Shown here piece after piece: positions 10,561-19,781 of a DNA stretch of 64,000 nucleotides; the first letter of the stretch is position 1, and every line of letters starts with the position of its first letter. The notes below the pieces were generated by a model that saw nothing but the letters and a program-made list of their open reading frames with translations, searched no databases and had not been told where the DNA came from. This DNA comes from Papilionanthe hookeriana x Papilionanthe teres (Eukaryota > Streptophyta > Magnoliopsida > Asparagales > Orchidaceae), in contig CM040428.1 of assembly GCA_022702705.1 (NCBI GenBank), positions 96,606,805-96,670,804 on the forward strand, given 5' to 3'. Made by a program: the position numbers and the translations under genes.

Positions 10561-12329
10561 TAATTTTAGTTTTGATTGTTAATTTGGATTATTATTTTAA
10601 ATTTTAATTAAGAATTAAATATTATTAAAGTGACTTATATAGAGATTTTTAAATTAAAGAATAAATATCCTCTTAATAATATCCCTATTTTAATAATCTA
10701 AATTTTAGATATATTCTTTCCAAAACTTAAATCATTTAATTAATTTAAATTTCATTTTAATATTTTCAAAGTGTTTAATGTGTCTCTACCCTTTAATTTC
10801 CCAAAGTTTCAATCATCCAACAGAAAGTTAAAATCAAATATTTTACCCCCCCCCATTTTGAGTAAACCTAAAGTTTTAATTAAGGGTCAAAATTTTTAAT
10901 TACCTTTATGCCCTTTTAAGCTTATTTATTCCATAACTTACTAAATTGAGCTCAAATGAATTTAAAATTTTTATCTCACCTCACTCACATGACAATTAAG
11001 ACATTAGAGGAGAAAATGTGATTTTTTTGAATTTAATTTATTTATATAATTATTTTTAGTAGAAAATAAGGCTTTTCAAAGAAAATTCAACAACATGACC
11101 AAGGAAAGGTTTTTGTCCTTAAGAAAATTATGGAGTGTTCCTAATAACTAGAGGACCACTTGGACCAATTTTGGTGATTTTTTGAATTATATTTTATTTA
11201 TTATAATTATTTTGAATTTTAGAGTATTAATTAATTATAAAATAAAATAAAAGTTGAAAAATGTATTTTATATTTTTCATAAAACTCCATAACCCGAAGG
11301 AGTTCAAAGAAAAAAAATTTATAATTTTCTGATTTTTCTTTGATTTATTAGAATTATTTTAGTGAAAAAGGCTAAAAACTCATTTTTTAATATTAAAAAT
11401 TACATTAAGCCTTTAAAATTCAATATCTTATCCTATGGACTTAGGAAAAATATTTGGTTTGTTCCTAAGTGATTAGAAGTCAAAATGTGACATTTTTATG
11501 ATTTTTAATATTTGTGTGATTTTTATTAATTTTTTAATTATTAAAATATTGTGAAAAATCAACTTTTTTAGAAAATTCCAATTTTAATTTTCCTGAACTC
11601 CCCTGATATCAGAGAAGCTCCAAAACCATTTTTGTGAATTTTTGAAAAGTATTTTTGGAGTTATGAAATTTTAAAGTTTCATTTTGCTTATGAGGCTTAA
11701 TCAATCCATTTGGTGGGGTTAATCAAGTCCAATTGATTTCAAAATTTTATGCAAGGTTCCTCTGACCCTAAAGAGCAATGGAGAATTGTTTTCAAGTCAA
11801 TTTGATGTGTGGTTAACCCTAAATAATTAAAGTTCAGTTTTAGGAGTTTGGGCCAATTAAGGTTAATATGAATGAATTAACTCAATATATTTTTCATAGG
11901 GTCCTGCGGTCTAAGAAACGACACTAAATTTTCCTAGAATTTATTTTACAACATGCTAATTATTGGAATTAAAATACCTAAAACAGTCACATGAACTTGA
12001 AAATTCAATAACTTTTCACAGAGATGGCCACTGACCTTGAAAAATTCAGGGAATGTTCCCAAGATCAGAGGCTTCAAAAGCCCTATGGTCTCATGCCATG
12101 GTGAATTATCCATGCAAATGAAGAATCAAAATATTGAAAATAGTAAATAAATTATTAAAATTAAAAGACTCATCCAATTAACTTGATTTCTTTTCCACAT
12201 TATTCTCCTCTATTCATTGAGCAAGAGGGTATTTTTGTTTTATTTTTGTGATTTTTCTATGCAAAGATATAAATTTTTGGAGTTCAGGGCATTTAATTAA
12301 TTCAGAAAATAGGGATTTATCTACTTATC

Positions 12330-12540
12330 CACGCGGCACCGCGTCAACCTCGATAGCTCCGAAGCCCCTACGTGTCGCGCTCCCATTCGACGCCGCCACT
12401 TGAGTCAGCAGCCACGCGTCCCGCGGTTCACTTACCATTGCGCCGTCCGACTTGATCTCGATCATCCGCTCGATGCACGCGCGATCCAACGGCTCCTGGT
12501 CATCGTCTATGACTGGTGTGCACCCGTGACCGTCCACACT
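12330..12540 (-). promoter_or_regulatory. GC-rich block in left A LTR
   Basis: A CG-rich island of about 210 bp inside an otherwise AT-rich LTR. It contains TGAGTCA (12401-12407, a GCN4/bZIP-type palindrome) and ACGTGTC (12370-12376, ABRE-like). The homologous B block at 35640-35820 keeps TGAGTCA (35741-35747). On the sense strand it is followed by an AT-rich stretch with TATA-like sequence. It may be an enhancer or alternative promoter. I found no coding sequence in it. Confidence 0.4.
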
Positions 12541-12698
12541 AAAACCCTAAGATCTCACTCGATTCTCAATGGATTTTTTGATCTTATGCTCTATGGATTC
12601 GTCTTGAAGAGTCGAACATATCCATACGGTTTATAGGCTATGAAATTAATCTAAACAAAGTGCAGAATTGCTGGAAGCTCGGATGGAAGAATGAGTTC

Positions 12699-12707
12699 AT
12701 ACCTTTG
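12699..12707 (-). promoter_or_regulatory. Candidate 5' splice site in A LTR
   Basis: Sense strand CAAAG|GTATGAAC, a good match to the plant donor consensus. It lies about 400 nt downstream of the LTR TATA box and is identical in B at 35446. It is proposed as the donor for splicing to the acceptor before ORF3. This is inferred from motif and position only. Confidence 0.35.
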
Positions 12708-13112
12708 CTCAGAGAAGTGAAGCTTCGATCTGAGAGTTGTGTCACCTTCGATTGAATCCAGGCAAGCTCCAGATGAAGTCTTTGGCTCTGAGGAATTGTC
12801 TAGGTATGAAAGTGACCAAGGCCGATCACAAAGCTTGGAGGCTAGAAGCAATGGCTGGCCTGGTGAGGGGGCTTTTGCTGGGTAACTTCTCCTCTTGGTC
12901 TGGTGAAGGTGAAGGATCAATCAATTTGGGGATTGGCTCACTGTGGTGAAGTGTCCTGTTTTTTGGTAGATTTTTAACTCAGAAATTGAGCTCACAGAGA
13001 GGGTTTTAGGGCTGGATTTCAGTGGGGATCAAGTTCTCTATGTCTGGAGTGATTTTGGCAGAGTTTTGGTAAGGTTTGGTTCAACTCTTACTTTGGCCGA
13101 GAGGTGGTGGTG

Positions 13113-13120
13113 TTTAAATA
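13113..13120 (-). promoter_or_regulatory. TATA-like box, left A LTR
   Basis: Sense strand TATTTAAA in the context CCTCTATTTAAACACC. The same box is at 35014-35021 and 55777-55784 in B. It would place the U3/R boundary about 2.4 kb into the LTR and leave an R/U5 of about 5 kb. A weaker ATAAATAG follows the GC-rich block further downstream. Confidence 0.5.
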
Positions 13121-13629
13121 GAGGTGGCTGGAGGGCTTCCCAGGGGCAATTGGAGGCTTGGATCAACTGCTCAGGGGAAGACAAGAACACCCATGGTGGC
13201 CATTTAGGTTGGGACAACTTTGCAAGGGGGAATTGAATTTTTTGGCTCACATGGAGCTCTCGGCCATGGTGTTTTCCGGCGACCCAGGTGGCTGGCCGGC
13301 CAAGCATTGGTCACCATCTTGACCAGTGAGGTCAGGGCTGGGGTTTGGTGCAAACAATTGGCCATTGCCATGTGTAAGGAGGTTTGATTAAAATGGCATG
13401 GGGCAAGGGTCATTTTGGCTTAATTTGGTCCAATGCATGGATTAAGCTTGGTGCACCTCCCCAAGGCTGGTTTTGGCTGAAGATAAAGCCATTTGGATCA
13501 GCTTGATTAGTGGGGTCAAGTCACAATCCAAGTACAATTAGGCTTGAGCATGAGTTAGAGGAGACATGGGAATGGTTAATGACTCTTAAGGAGTGCTTAA
13601 AGGCTCTCCTCCTTTTGTCACTTATGGGG

Positions 13630-14930
13630 TGTTGACAATCCTAAGATTCTCATGGCTCTCATGTGGCTTGTGCATGGCTCCAAGGCTTGCTTATGGCTTA
13701 GGAATGGCTTGGCTCACTTGCATGAGAAAGGGATTTTGGGATTTTTGAAATTTAGGGGTATTTTGGCATGACGCTTGATTTAGATTTATTTGATGATGGA
13801 ATTGGAACTTTGGGAATGATTTTGATTAAATGGATGACAAATGAAAATGTCATATGGGCTTTAGAATTAATTTTAGGCTTTTGAAATTGTCTTGGGATGG
13901 GCTTTTAAAGTGGTTTAAGGAAGTGGGCTTTTGGATTTAAAATAAATTTGGGATAAAAATTTTGTAAATGATTGTGCCAAATAAATGTTGCAATTGGTTT
14001 AGCCATGTGTCATGAGTGGTTTGGAACAAGTTTAAAGTGATTTTGAATTTTATTGGGTTGAATGTGGGCTTTTTTGGTGAAGGGGCCAAGGTGGGCCAAA
14101 TTGGGCTAACTTGGGTTAAGTTTGGGCTAAAGTTGGATTTGATGTAAAATTAATGTTAAGAAATGTTCATGGGAGTGTCACAAAGAGTTTTCAACTTTGG
14201 TTGGGCTTTGATTTTTGGATTTGGGCCCATTGAGGTTAGGTTGGGGCTTAGGTCAATTTAAGGGATTTTGGTTTTGGGTTAGGTTTGGGTGGAGTTTAGG
14301 TCCAAATTTTAGGAAAATCAAGTTAATTTTTTGTTTATGGGGATGTTAGGAAGGCCTTAGAAAAGATTTGGGGCCAATTGGAGTTGAATTGGGTTGGTTT
14401 GAGCTAGGTTTAGGTCATGGGCCAAAATTGGGCATTAGGCCTCAAATTGAAATAGGCCTCAAATGTCAATCAAATTGGACTTAGATTTGGTCTACTTTGA
14501 TGTTGGGAATATTGAATTGAAGTTTATAATTGAATTGGACTAGAATTGAGATCAATTGGGGTGGTTTGGTTTGACATTGGGTTCACTTGGGTTTAAAATG
14601 AGTCAAATTGAGGGTTTTGGTAAAAGTGGGGTAAATTGGAAAACTTGGCCCATGGTGTAGTTGAACAAAATGAAATTGGGAATATTTGGGATTTTTTGGA
14701 ATTTTTTGGGAATTTTCTGAATTTTTGGATTTTTGGTCAAAGAAGGGCATTTTGGGTATTTGGAGGGTATTGGGGGGTACTTTTGGAATTTTTGGTATGT
14801 TTGGCTATGTATAATCAATTTGAGTGGGGGGAAATGTTTAGGACTGATTTTGAGGAATTTTGGGTAATTTAGGTATTTTTGCAAATTTTGGGTCATTTCA
14901 AGGACATTTGGTAGGTTTAGTGGGTGTAGG
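13630..14930 (-). other. Strand-asymmetric U3 region of A LTR
   Basis: About 1.3 kb with strong compositional skew: the plus strand is rich in G and T (TTTGGG, TTGGGTT, GGGCTT repeated irregularly), so the sense strand is C/A-rich and nearly free of G. The same skew is in B at 33110-34420 and 53800-55180. No gene found; long open frames here are a by-product of composition. Confidence 0.6.
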
Positions 14931-15465
14931 GCCCCGGGGGTCAAAAATTGAAATTTTGAAAAAATGAAGATTGATCAAATTTGAGTAGAATGTAATCACT
15001 TTGGTTGAGCCATGAAGCCATATTAAGCCCATATGAGCAATGAGAGGACTCATTTGGGGGCATTCACTATGTTGTTCCTAACCCTCGTAGCCAGGGGCTT
15101 AGGGGTTAAGGACCATCCATATGAATTACCTACATGAGTCAGGAAGTCAAGTTGGTTGAGAGTGTGGTTTTAGGACTTGGAATGTGTGTGAGAGTGTAGT
15201 GTATGTGCAAGTCAACCCTCACCAGACCAGACCATCCACGGTATTCCTAAGGCCAAAAAGTCTTATACGGAACTCATCCTTTAAACCTCCACATTTGATT
15301 TCAACCCTCTAGTGATTAGGGTTCTACAATCAAGCCTGTGGGGTTTGCAGGGAGTCAAGAGGTGTTTGAATTTCTAAAGGGTGGGTTCCACTTCTAGTCA
15401 TCTAAGATTAGTCAAAGGAAAAGCCTATGGCTAGATCCTAAGTACTAAGGAGTGAGAAAAGAAGA

Positions 15466-15486
15466 GACCTCATCAAAAATGAGGTC
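15466..15486 (-). other. LTR-terminal hairpin, left A LTR
   Basis: GACCTCAT at 15466-15473 and ATGAGGTC at 15479-15486 form a perfect 8-bp inverted repeat with a 5-nt loop, starting 4 nt inside the LTR terminus. It is identical at both B LTRs. It could be an integrase recognition or RNA feature. Confidence 0.55.
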
Positions 15487-15490
15487 AACA

Positions 15491-15510
15491 AATGGACCCC
15501 CAATAGGTGT
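15491..15510 (-). other. Polypurine-tract region of element A
   Basis: Immediately outside the LTR. The sense strand reads ACACCTATTGGGGGTCCATT and then TGTTGACC of the LTR. The tract is short and imperfect, with a GGGGG core. It would prime plus-strand DNA synthesis. The same segment is complementary to part of the leader. Confidence 0.65.
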
Positions 15511-15839
15511 GGTGTGCTAACCAACCACACCGCGCGTATTGGCGTTGACCAAGTAGATTAACAAAACCAAAACAGATGTCCAAGTGACAAACTTAGGACG
15601 AAGTAGAAGAATTTCCCCTGGGGAGTATCAGGTATATTTCCAAGACTGGAGATTCCTGAATTCTCGCTGGGGAATGTAAAAGGAGGTGAACTCCAAATCA
15701 CAAGATCTGGGGAATTCGATTTAGATTTCATTTTACTTTTAAATTCCAATTTACAATGTGTGAGTTTGGATTTCAAATTGTAGTTTAATTTTAAATCGAT
15801 TTAAGGAAATTTTGAATTTGAAATTTGGATTTGAAATGA

Positions 15840-17215
15840 GGATTGAAACCTAGGTTTCAACCTCGGGATTGCGAAGAGAACTGGAATTTAGGTACCAGCC
15901 TCGGAGTGAGAATCAGAGTTTAAGTATCGATTGAAAAGGATGAGAATCAGAATTTAGGTACTGATCTCAAAATGAGAGTCGGAATTTAGGTACCGACCTC
16001 ACAAAGGATGGGAATCAGAATTTAGGTACTGATCTCGAGAGTGTGAGATTTGAAATTTAAGTATCAAACCTGAAAGAGAATCGAAATTTAAGTATCGATC
16101 TCGAATGAGGGTCGGAATTTAGGTACCGACCTAGAAGGAAGAGAACTGGAATTTAGGTACCAATCTCAGAATTTAGAATTGAAATTTAGGTATCAATTTG
16201 AAAGAGAATCGAAATTTAGGTATCGATCTCGAATGAGAGTTGGAATTTAGGTACCGACCTCAAAGGAAGAGAACTGGAAGTTAGGTACCAGTCTCGAAAA
16301 TTTAGAATTAAAATGTAGGTATCAATTCGAAAGAGAATCGCAATTTTGGTATCGATCTCGAAGGAAGAGAACTGGAATTTAGGTACCAGTCTCGAAAGTT
16401 TAGAATTGAAATTTAGGTATCAATTCGAAAGAGAATCAAAATTTAGGTATCAATCTCGAATGAGAGTCGGAATTTAGGTACCGACCTTGAAGGAAGAGAA
16501 CTGGAATTTAGGTACCAGTCTCGAAAGTTTAGAATTGAAATTTAGGTATCAATTCGAAAGAGAATCAAAATTTAGGTATCGATCTCGAATGAGAGTCGAA
16601 ATTTAGGTGTCGACCTCGAAGGAAGAGAACTGGAATTTAGGTACCAGTCTTGGAAATTAAGAATTGAAATTTAGGTATCAATTCGAAAGAGAATCAAAAT
16701 TTAGGTATCGATCTCGAATGAGAGTCGAAATTTAGGTACCGACCTCGAAGGAGGAGAACTAGAATTTAGTTACCAGTCTCAGAAATTTAGAATTGAAATT
16801 TAGGTATCAATTCGAAAGAGAATCGAAATTTAAGTATCGATCTCGAATGAGAGTTGGAATTTAGCTACTGACCTTGAAGGAAGAGAACTGGAATTTAGGT
16901 ACCAGTTTCGGAAATTTAGAATTGAACTTTATGTATCAATTCGAAAGAGAATCGAAATTTAGGTATCGATCTCAAATGAGAGTCGGAATTTAGGTTCCGA
17001 CCTCGAAGGAAGAGAATTGGAATTTAGGTACCAGTCTCGGAAATTTAGAATTGAAATTTAGGTATTAATTCGAAAGAGAATCGAAATTTAGGTATCGATC
17101 TCGTAGGAAGAGAACTGGAATTTAGGTACCAGTCTCAAAAGTTTGAAAGAGGACTAGAAGTTAAGCTCTAGTCTCAAAGAGAACTGGAAGTTAGGCTCTA
17201 GTCTCGAAGATTTAT
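15840..17215 (-). repeat. 129-bp tandem array in the 3' region of A
   Basis: Tandem array with a measured period of exactly 129 bp: the marker AGGTACCAGT recurs at 16381, 16510, 16639, 16768 (as AGTTACCAGT), 16897 and 17026. Each unit is built of four degenerate sub-repeats of about 32 bp sharing AATTTAGGTAYC followed by RRTCTCGAA-like sequence. Edges are degenerate. It lies between ORF3 and the PPT, where Ogre-type elements are known to carry hypervariable tandem repeats. B carries an unrelated 82-bp array at the same place. No convincing ORF crosses it. Flanks 15511-15839 and 17216-17965 are 3' noncoding. Confidence 0.9.
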
Positions 17216-17965
17216 TTGTATGAAGAGGGACCCAGTCTCATGCCATCAGAACCAAATCAAACAAAGTTCGTGGCTCTGTGTCAATAGAACTAGTCTATCC
17301 TTTAAGACACAGAAGAAAGAGAATTGAAAGGAACTGGTAAGTATACCAAGCTAAAAAGACTTGACTTAGCAATAAGTCGAAGAGATTATTCAAATTTTAA
17401 AAGAGTTTCAAACAGATTTTGATTGAGGAAAGAACTGAAAGGTTCGAATCAGAGGATTCAGATCGGAATTCAATTTGAGTTTTAGATTCGTTTCGTTTGT
17501 CCTTTAACGATCCATTTTTATTTTTTTTGTTGTTCATTTAGTGTTCATATGAATTTGAAGTTCATTTTAATATTCAGATTTTTAGGAAAAATTCTCATTT
17601 ATTTTCTTTTCTTTTTTGTTCTTCGTTCAAAGTTCATTTAACTTTAATGGTGTTTCCCAGTCAATTTGCACAAAAAGAGGTGAAGGAAAAATATGATGTA
17701 GTCATTTTCATTCCAACTTGCTGAAAGTACATCATACAACTTGATCTAGTCATGATGACATTTTCCCCCAGAAATTTAATGTCTTATACAGTACATGTAA
17801 ATCCAAAACGGACTGTGTAAACTTCTTGCTGATCCGTTCAAAAGCGTCTGTCAAAAATCCATGTCTGAATAGTAAGAAACATGGGCCATAACATCACCTT
17901 CCAAGCCATCCCTGGCAGGAATGCCTCATGGATGTGCATTGGAGGTGTGCTATCTCCCATGTAAC
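17216..17965 (-). other. 3' noncoding region between ORF3 and the array, A
   Basis: No gene visible. The first 150 nt after the ORF3 stop are recognisably conserved with B (50664-50900), for example the stretches corresponding to GATGGCTTGGAAGGTGATGTT and ACTATTCAGACATGGATTTT. This shows that the 3' noncoding region travelled with ORF3. Towards the array it becomes AT-rich and unrelated to anything I know. Confidence 0.6.
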
Positions 17966-18591
17966 TCACAGCTCGTAGGGCAGGAGACTCTCCAATTCTG
18001 GATCTGGCTGAAAGTGGTAAGGCATTTTTCTGTCGTCCATTCTTCTAAAAGTAACTGAGATCCACTCCACAGGCACTCTTGGAATGCAATGCTTCGCAAC
18101 GTCTGCTCCGTTTCCTTTTAACACCAGGACGGAACCTACCGGTAGTGGTATCTCCACCGATCCTCGGAACTCACCGGGGCCTGCAATCCGGAGGTTAGAT
18201 TCGAACATGATGTTGCACTGGTTGACGAATGATATTGTGCAAAAGGGTCTAACAAAGTCATGATGGTCTATATGCGGAGGTATGCAGTCGCCTTCCTTGT
18301 AGATGTTGATAATGCGGTATGTTGGGTATGCAATACGCAGAGCGGTACCCTCCATGTTATCATCCTTTTCACAATTCTCTTGATGACTCTTGGCATTGGA
18401 TCCACCTCACTGCGACGGAGTATCACAGGTGGATTTCCTTTCCTGTCTATGGAAAAATTGTAGCAACATCCACATTGGATTGTAACTCTTCCCTTTCCTG
18501 GCATCCATCTCCGGGGTTCTGAATATGTTTTTTCTCTCAGGCAGCCAGCTCGACTCATTTTCTGTAATTCAAGGATGCAATCTACAATTTG
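17966..18591 (-). pseudogene. ORF3 C-terminal AlkB-type dioxygenase domain (A)
   Basis: Fe(II)/2-oxoglutarate dioxygenase of the AlkB superfamily, closest to plant ALKBH9/10, which includes m6A RNA demethylases. In order: EPRRWMPGKGRVTIQ (substrate-lid side), NPPVILRRSEVDPMP, CIPPHIDHHDFVRPF with the HxD iron ligands (D 18266-18268, H 18272-18274), CNIMFESNL, GPGEFRG, PLPVGSVLVLKGNGAD, AKHCIP with the distal His (18089-18091), and ISVTFRRMDDRK. The Rx5R pair that binds 2-oxoglutarate is damaged: the first Arg reads Trp (CGG to TGG-like), the second is present. A stop at 18592 (CAA to TAA-like) splits it from the N-terminal part, and 2 extra nt near 18310-18340 shift the frame inside the domain. 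Natural stop at 17966-17968. Length equals the catalytic core. The captured host gene is intronless here. Confidence 0.85.
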
Positions 18592-19455
18592 TTATTGCTC
18601 ATAATCTGAGAATACATCTGTATGCAGCTCGAGGCCTTCCAAGATGTTGACCCTCTTGTTTTCAATTCTTTCAAAGTATTTGAAGGTTTTCTTGTCAACT
18701 AGTTGCATTTTCTCCAGCTCATATTCCGGGATTATCTGAAGTCCTCCGTGTCTAGTAACATACTGCGGGATGTATGGCTCAACCCCAACACGTTCTTCTG
18801 CATGTCTCGGCTCCTCGGGGATAGTTTCCGTAGGGACATCCTCCGGGGTTGCTTTAGCAACAAGACTCTTCGAATCCGGTACGTATGCTCGGCGTCGAAG
18901 TACCGACTCTATTTTTGTTTTTCTTGGTATTTCTTCTATTTGTTTCGACCTTTTTGGAATTGACTTTCTTCTTTCTGGTTCCTGACGAACCGGTCTCCTT
19001 GGAGCATTTGCACTAACAGTATCTACTGCCTGTTCATGTTGATCTTCTGCTAACTTGGTTAACATTTTGCTAATGCGACGATTCTTATTTCTTCGCTGGG
19101 TAGCAATGAGAGTAGCTCTCCTTACCCCTTGAATTTCTGCAGGTGTGGTGCTGACAAGCCTACCCTCTGTTGTGGCAACCACGGACTTAACTTTCTTATC
19201 TTCTTCGGTTGCATAAGCGGCGTTTGCTTTTCTTTTCTTGTTGCTGGATTGGTGGCTTGGGCCACCCATTTTCATCACTGTCTGGCTGTGAAGTTCTTCT
19301 CGATCAACTAGGATCCAATCATTTTCTTCGTATTTTAAGCCGGCTGGTGTGAAGTCAGAGTCAATCTCTATCATCGCTCCATCCCTCACCCTCTTTTCAT
19401 CAAGTGCTAGACTCACGCCATTTCTAAAGTTTAGAACCAACCGCCCGTTCGACAT
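18592..19455 (-). CDS. ORF3 N-terminal module, ORF1-like (A)
   Basis: Start chosen at ATG 19453-19455 (MSNGRLVLNF), 4 nt after a conserved splice-acceptor AG and present at the same place in B; the open frame continues upstream only through the pyrimidine-rich tract. The first 45 residues (FRNGVSLALDE, DGAMIEIDSDFTPAGLKYEE) align with the ORF1 N-terminus (FTNGVDFAIYKDE, IIRFGQGF, KFAD). A second block, TQRRNKNRRISK (19066-19101), matches TQRRNKNRKIAK of ORF1 (30934-30969). Between and after are basic, NLS-like stretches (NKKRK, KSIPKRSK). It leads directly into the AlkB domain; the stop at 18592 is a mutation inside the family's continuous frame. Likely role, inferred: targeting or RNA/protein binding. 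Confidence 0.75.
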   Translation of the reverse strand: MSNGRLVLNFRNGVSLALDEKRVRDGAMIEIDSDFTPAGLKYEENDWILVDREELHSQTVMKMGGPSHQSSNKKRKANAAYATEEDKKVKSVVATTEGRLVSTTPAEIQGVRRATLIATQRRNKNRRISKMLTKLAEDQHEQAVDTVSANAPRRPVRQEPERRKSIPKRSKQIEEIPRKTKIESVLRRRAYVPDSKSLVAKATPEDVPTETIPEEPRHAEERVGVEPYIPQYVTRHGGLQIIPEYELEKMQLVDKKTFKYFERIENKRVNILEGLELHTDVFSDYEQ

Positions 19456-19459
19456 TTCC

Positions 19460-19486
19460 CTGCGAAAAAATAAGAAAAGGATCAGG
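19460..19486 (-). promoter_or_regulatory. 3' splice site upstream of ORF3 (A)
   Basis: Sense strand: CCCTGATCC (branch-point-like CTGAT), then a pyrimidine-rich TTTTCTTATTTTTTCG and CAG, then GGAA and the ORF3 ATG. B has the same arrangement at 49155-49181 although the tract differs in sequence. This fits a plant U2-type acceptor and suggests ORF3 is translated from a spliced mRNA. The region 19462-19781 between the pol stop and ORF3 is otherwise noncoding and T-rich on the sense strand. Confidence 0.55.
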
Positions 19487-19781
19487 GGCTGTACTAAGAA
19501 CAAGAACAATAAGAAAAACACTTAAAAATTCTTATTCACTTCTTTTAAATTTAAAGGAAGTAGGAAGAGGTGAGAAAATATCAGGAATGAATGAATTTAA
19601 AAGGAAAGATTGACATTTTATTATTATGATTTCCCATGTTTTCTTTTTTTAACATTTTTGTTGATGAGATTTTTTTATCATCCATTTTATTTTGTTTTGG
19701 GTTCGGACCCAGTCACAAAGTGATTACTTCACCCGTATTTCTAGGGATAAGATTCTATTTTAGAGGCCATCCTTCGAAACA

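Larger units (their letters stand above)
7956..15490 (-). repeat. Left LTR of element A (3' LTR), 7.5 kb
   Basis: On the minus strand it runs TGTTGACCTC (from 15490) to GTACA (at 7956), 7,535 bp. The plus-strand LTRs of B at 32635-40083 and 53335-60822 are reverse-complement relatives. It is flanked on both sides by internal sequence: the PPT side of A at 15491 and a PBS plus leader at 7933-7955. Contents in sense order: terminal hairpin, C/A-rich U3, TATA at 13113-13120, possible splice donor at 12701, GC-rich block 12330-12540, a long AT-rich region with a TTTAA array at 10227-10560, and a U5 hairpin at 8174-8199. Short ORFs inside are not convincing genes. Confidence 0.85.

Noticed and set aside
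12325..12540. A small host gene in the GC-rich block (ORFs on both strands)
   Set aside because: Frames are not shared between A and B; the GC-rich block is better explained as an LTR regulatory island.
14100..14420. Interstitial telomere-like repeats (TTTGGG, TTAGGTTTGGG)
   Set aside because: Units are irregular and never form a run of TTTAGGG; part of the general G/T skew.
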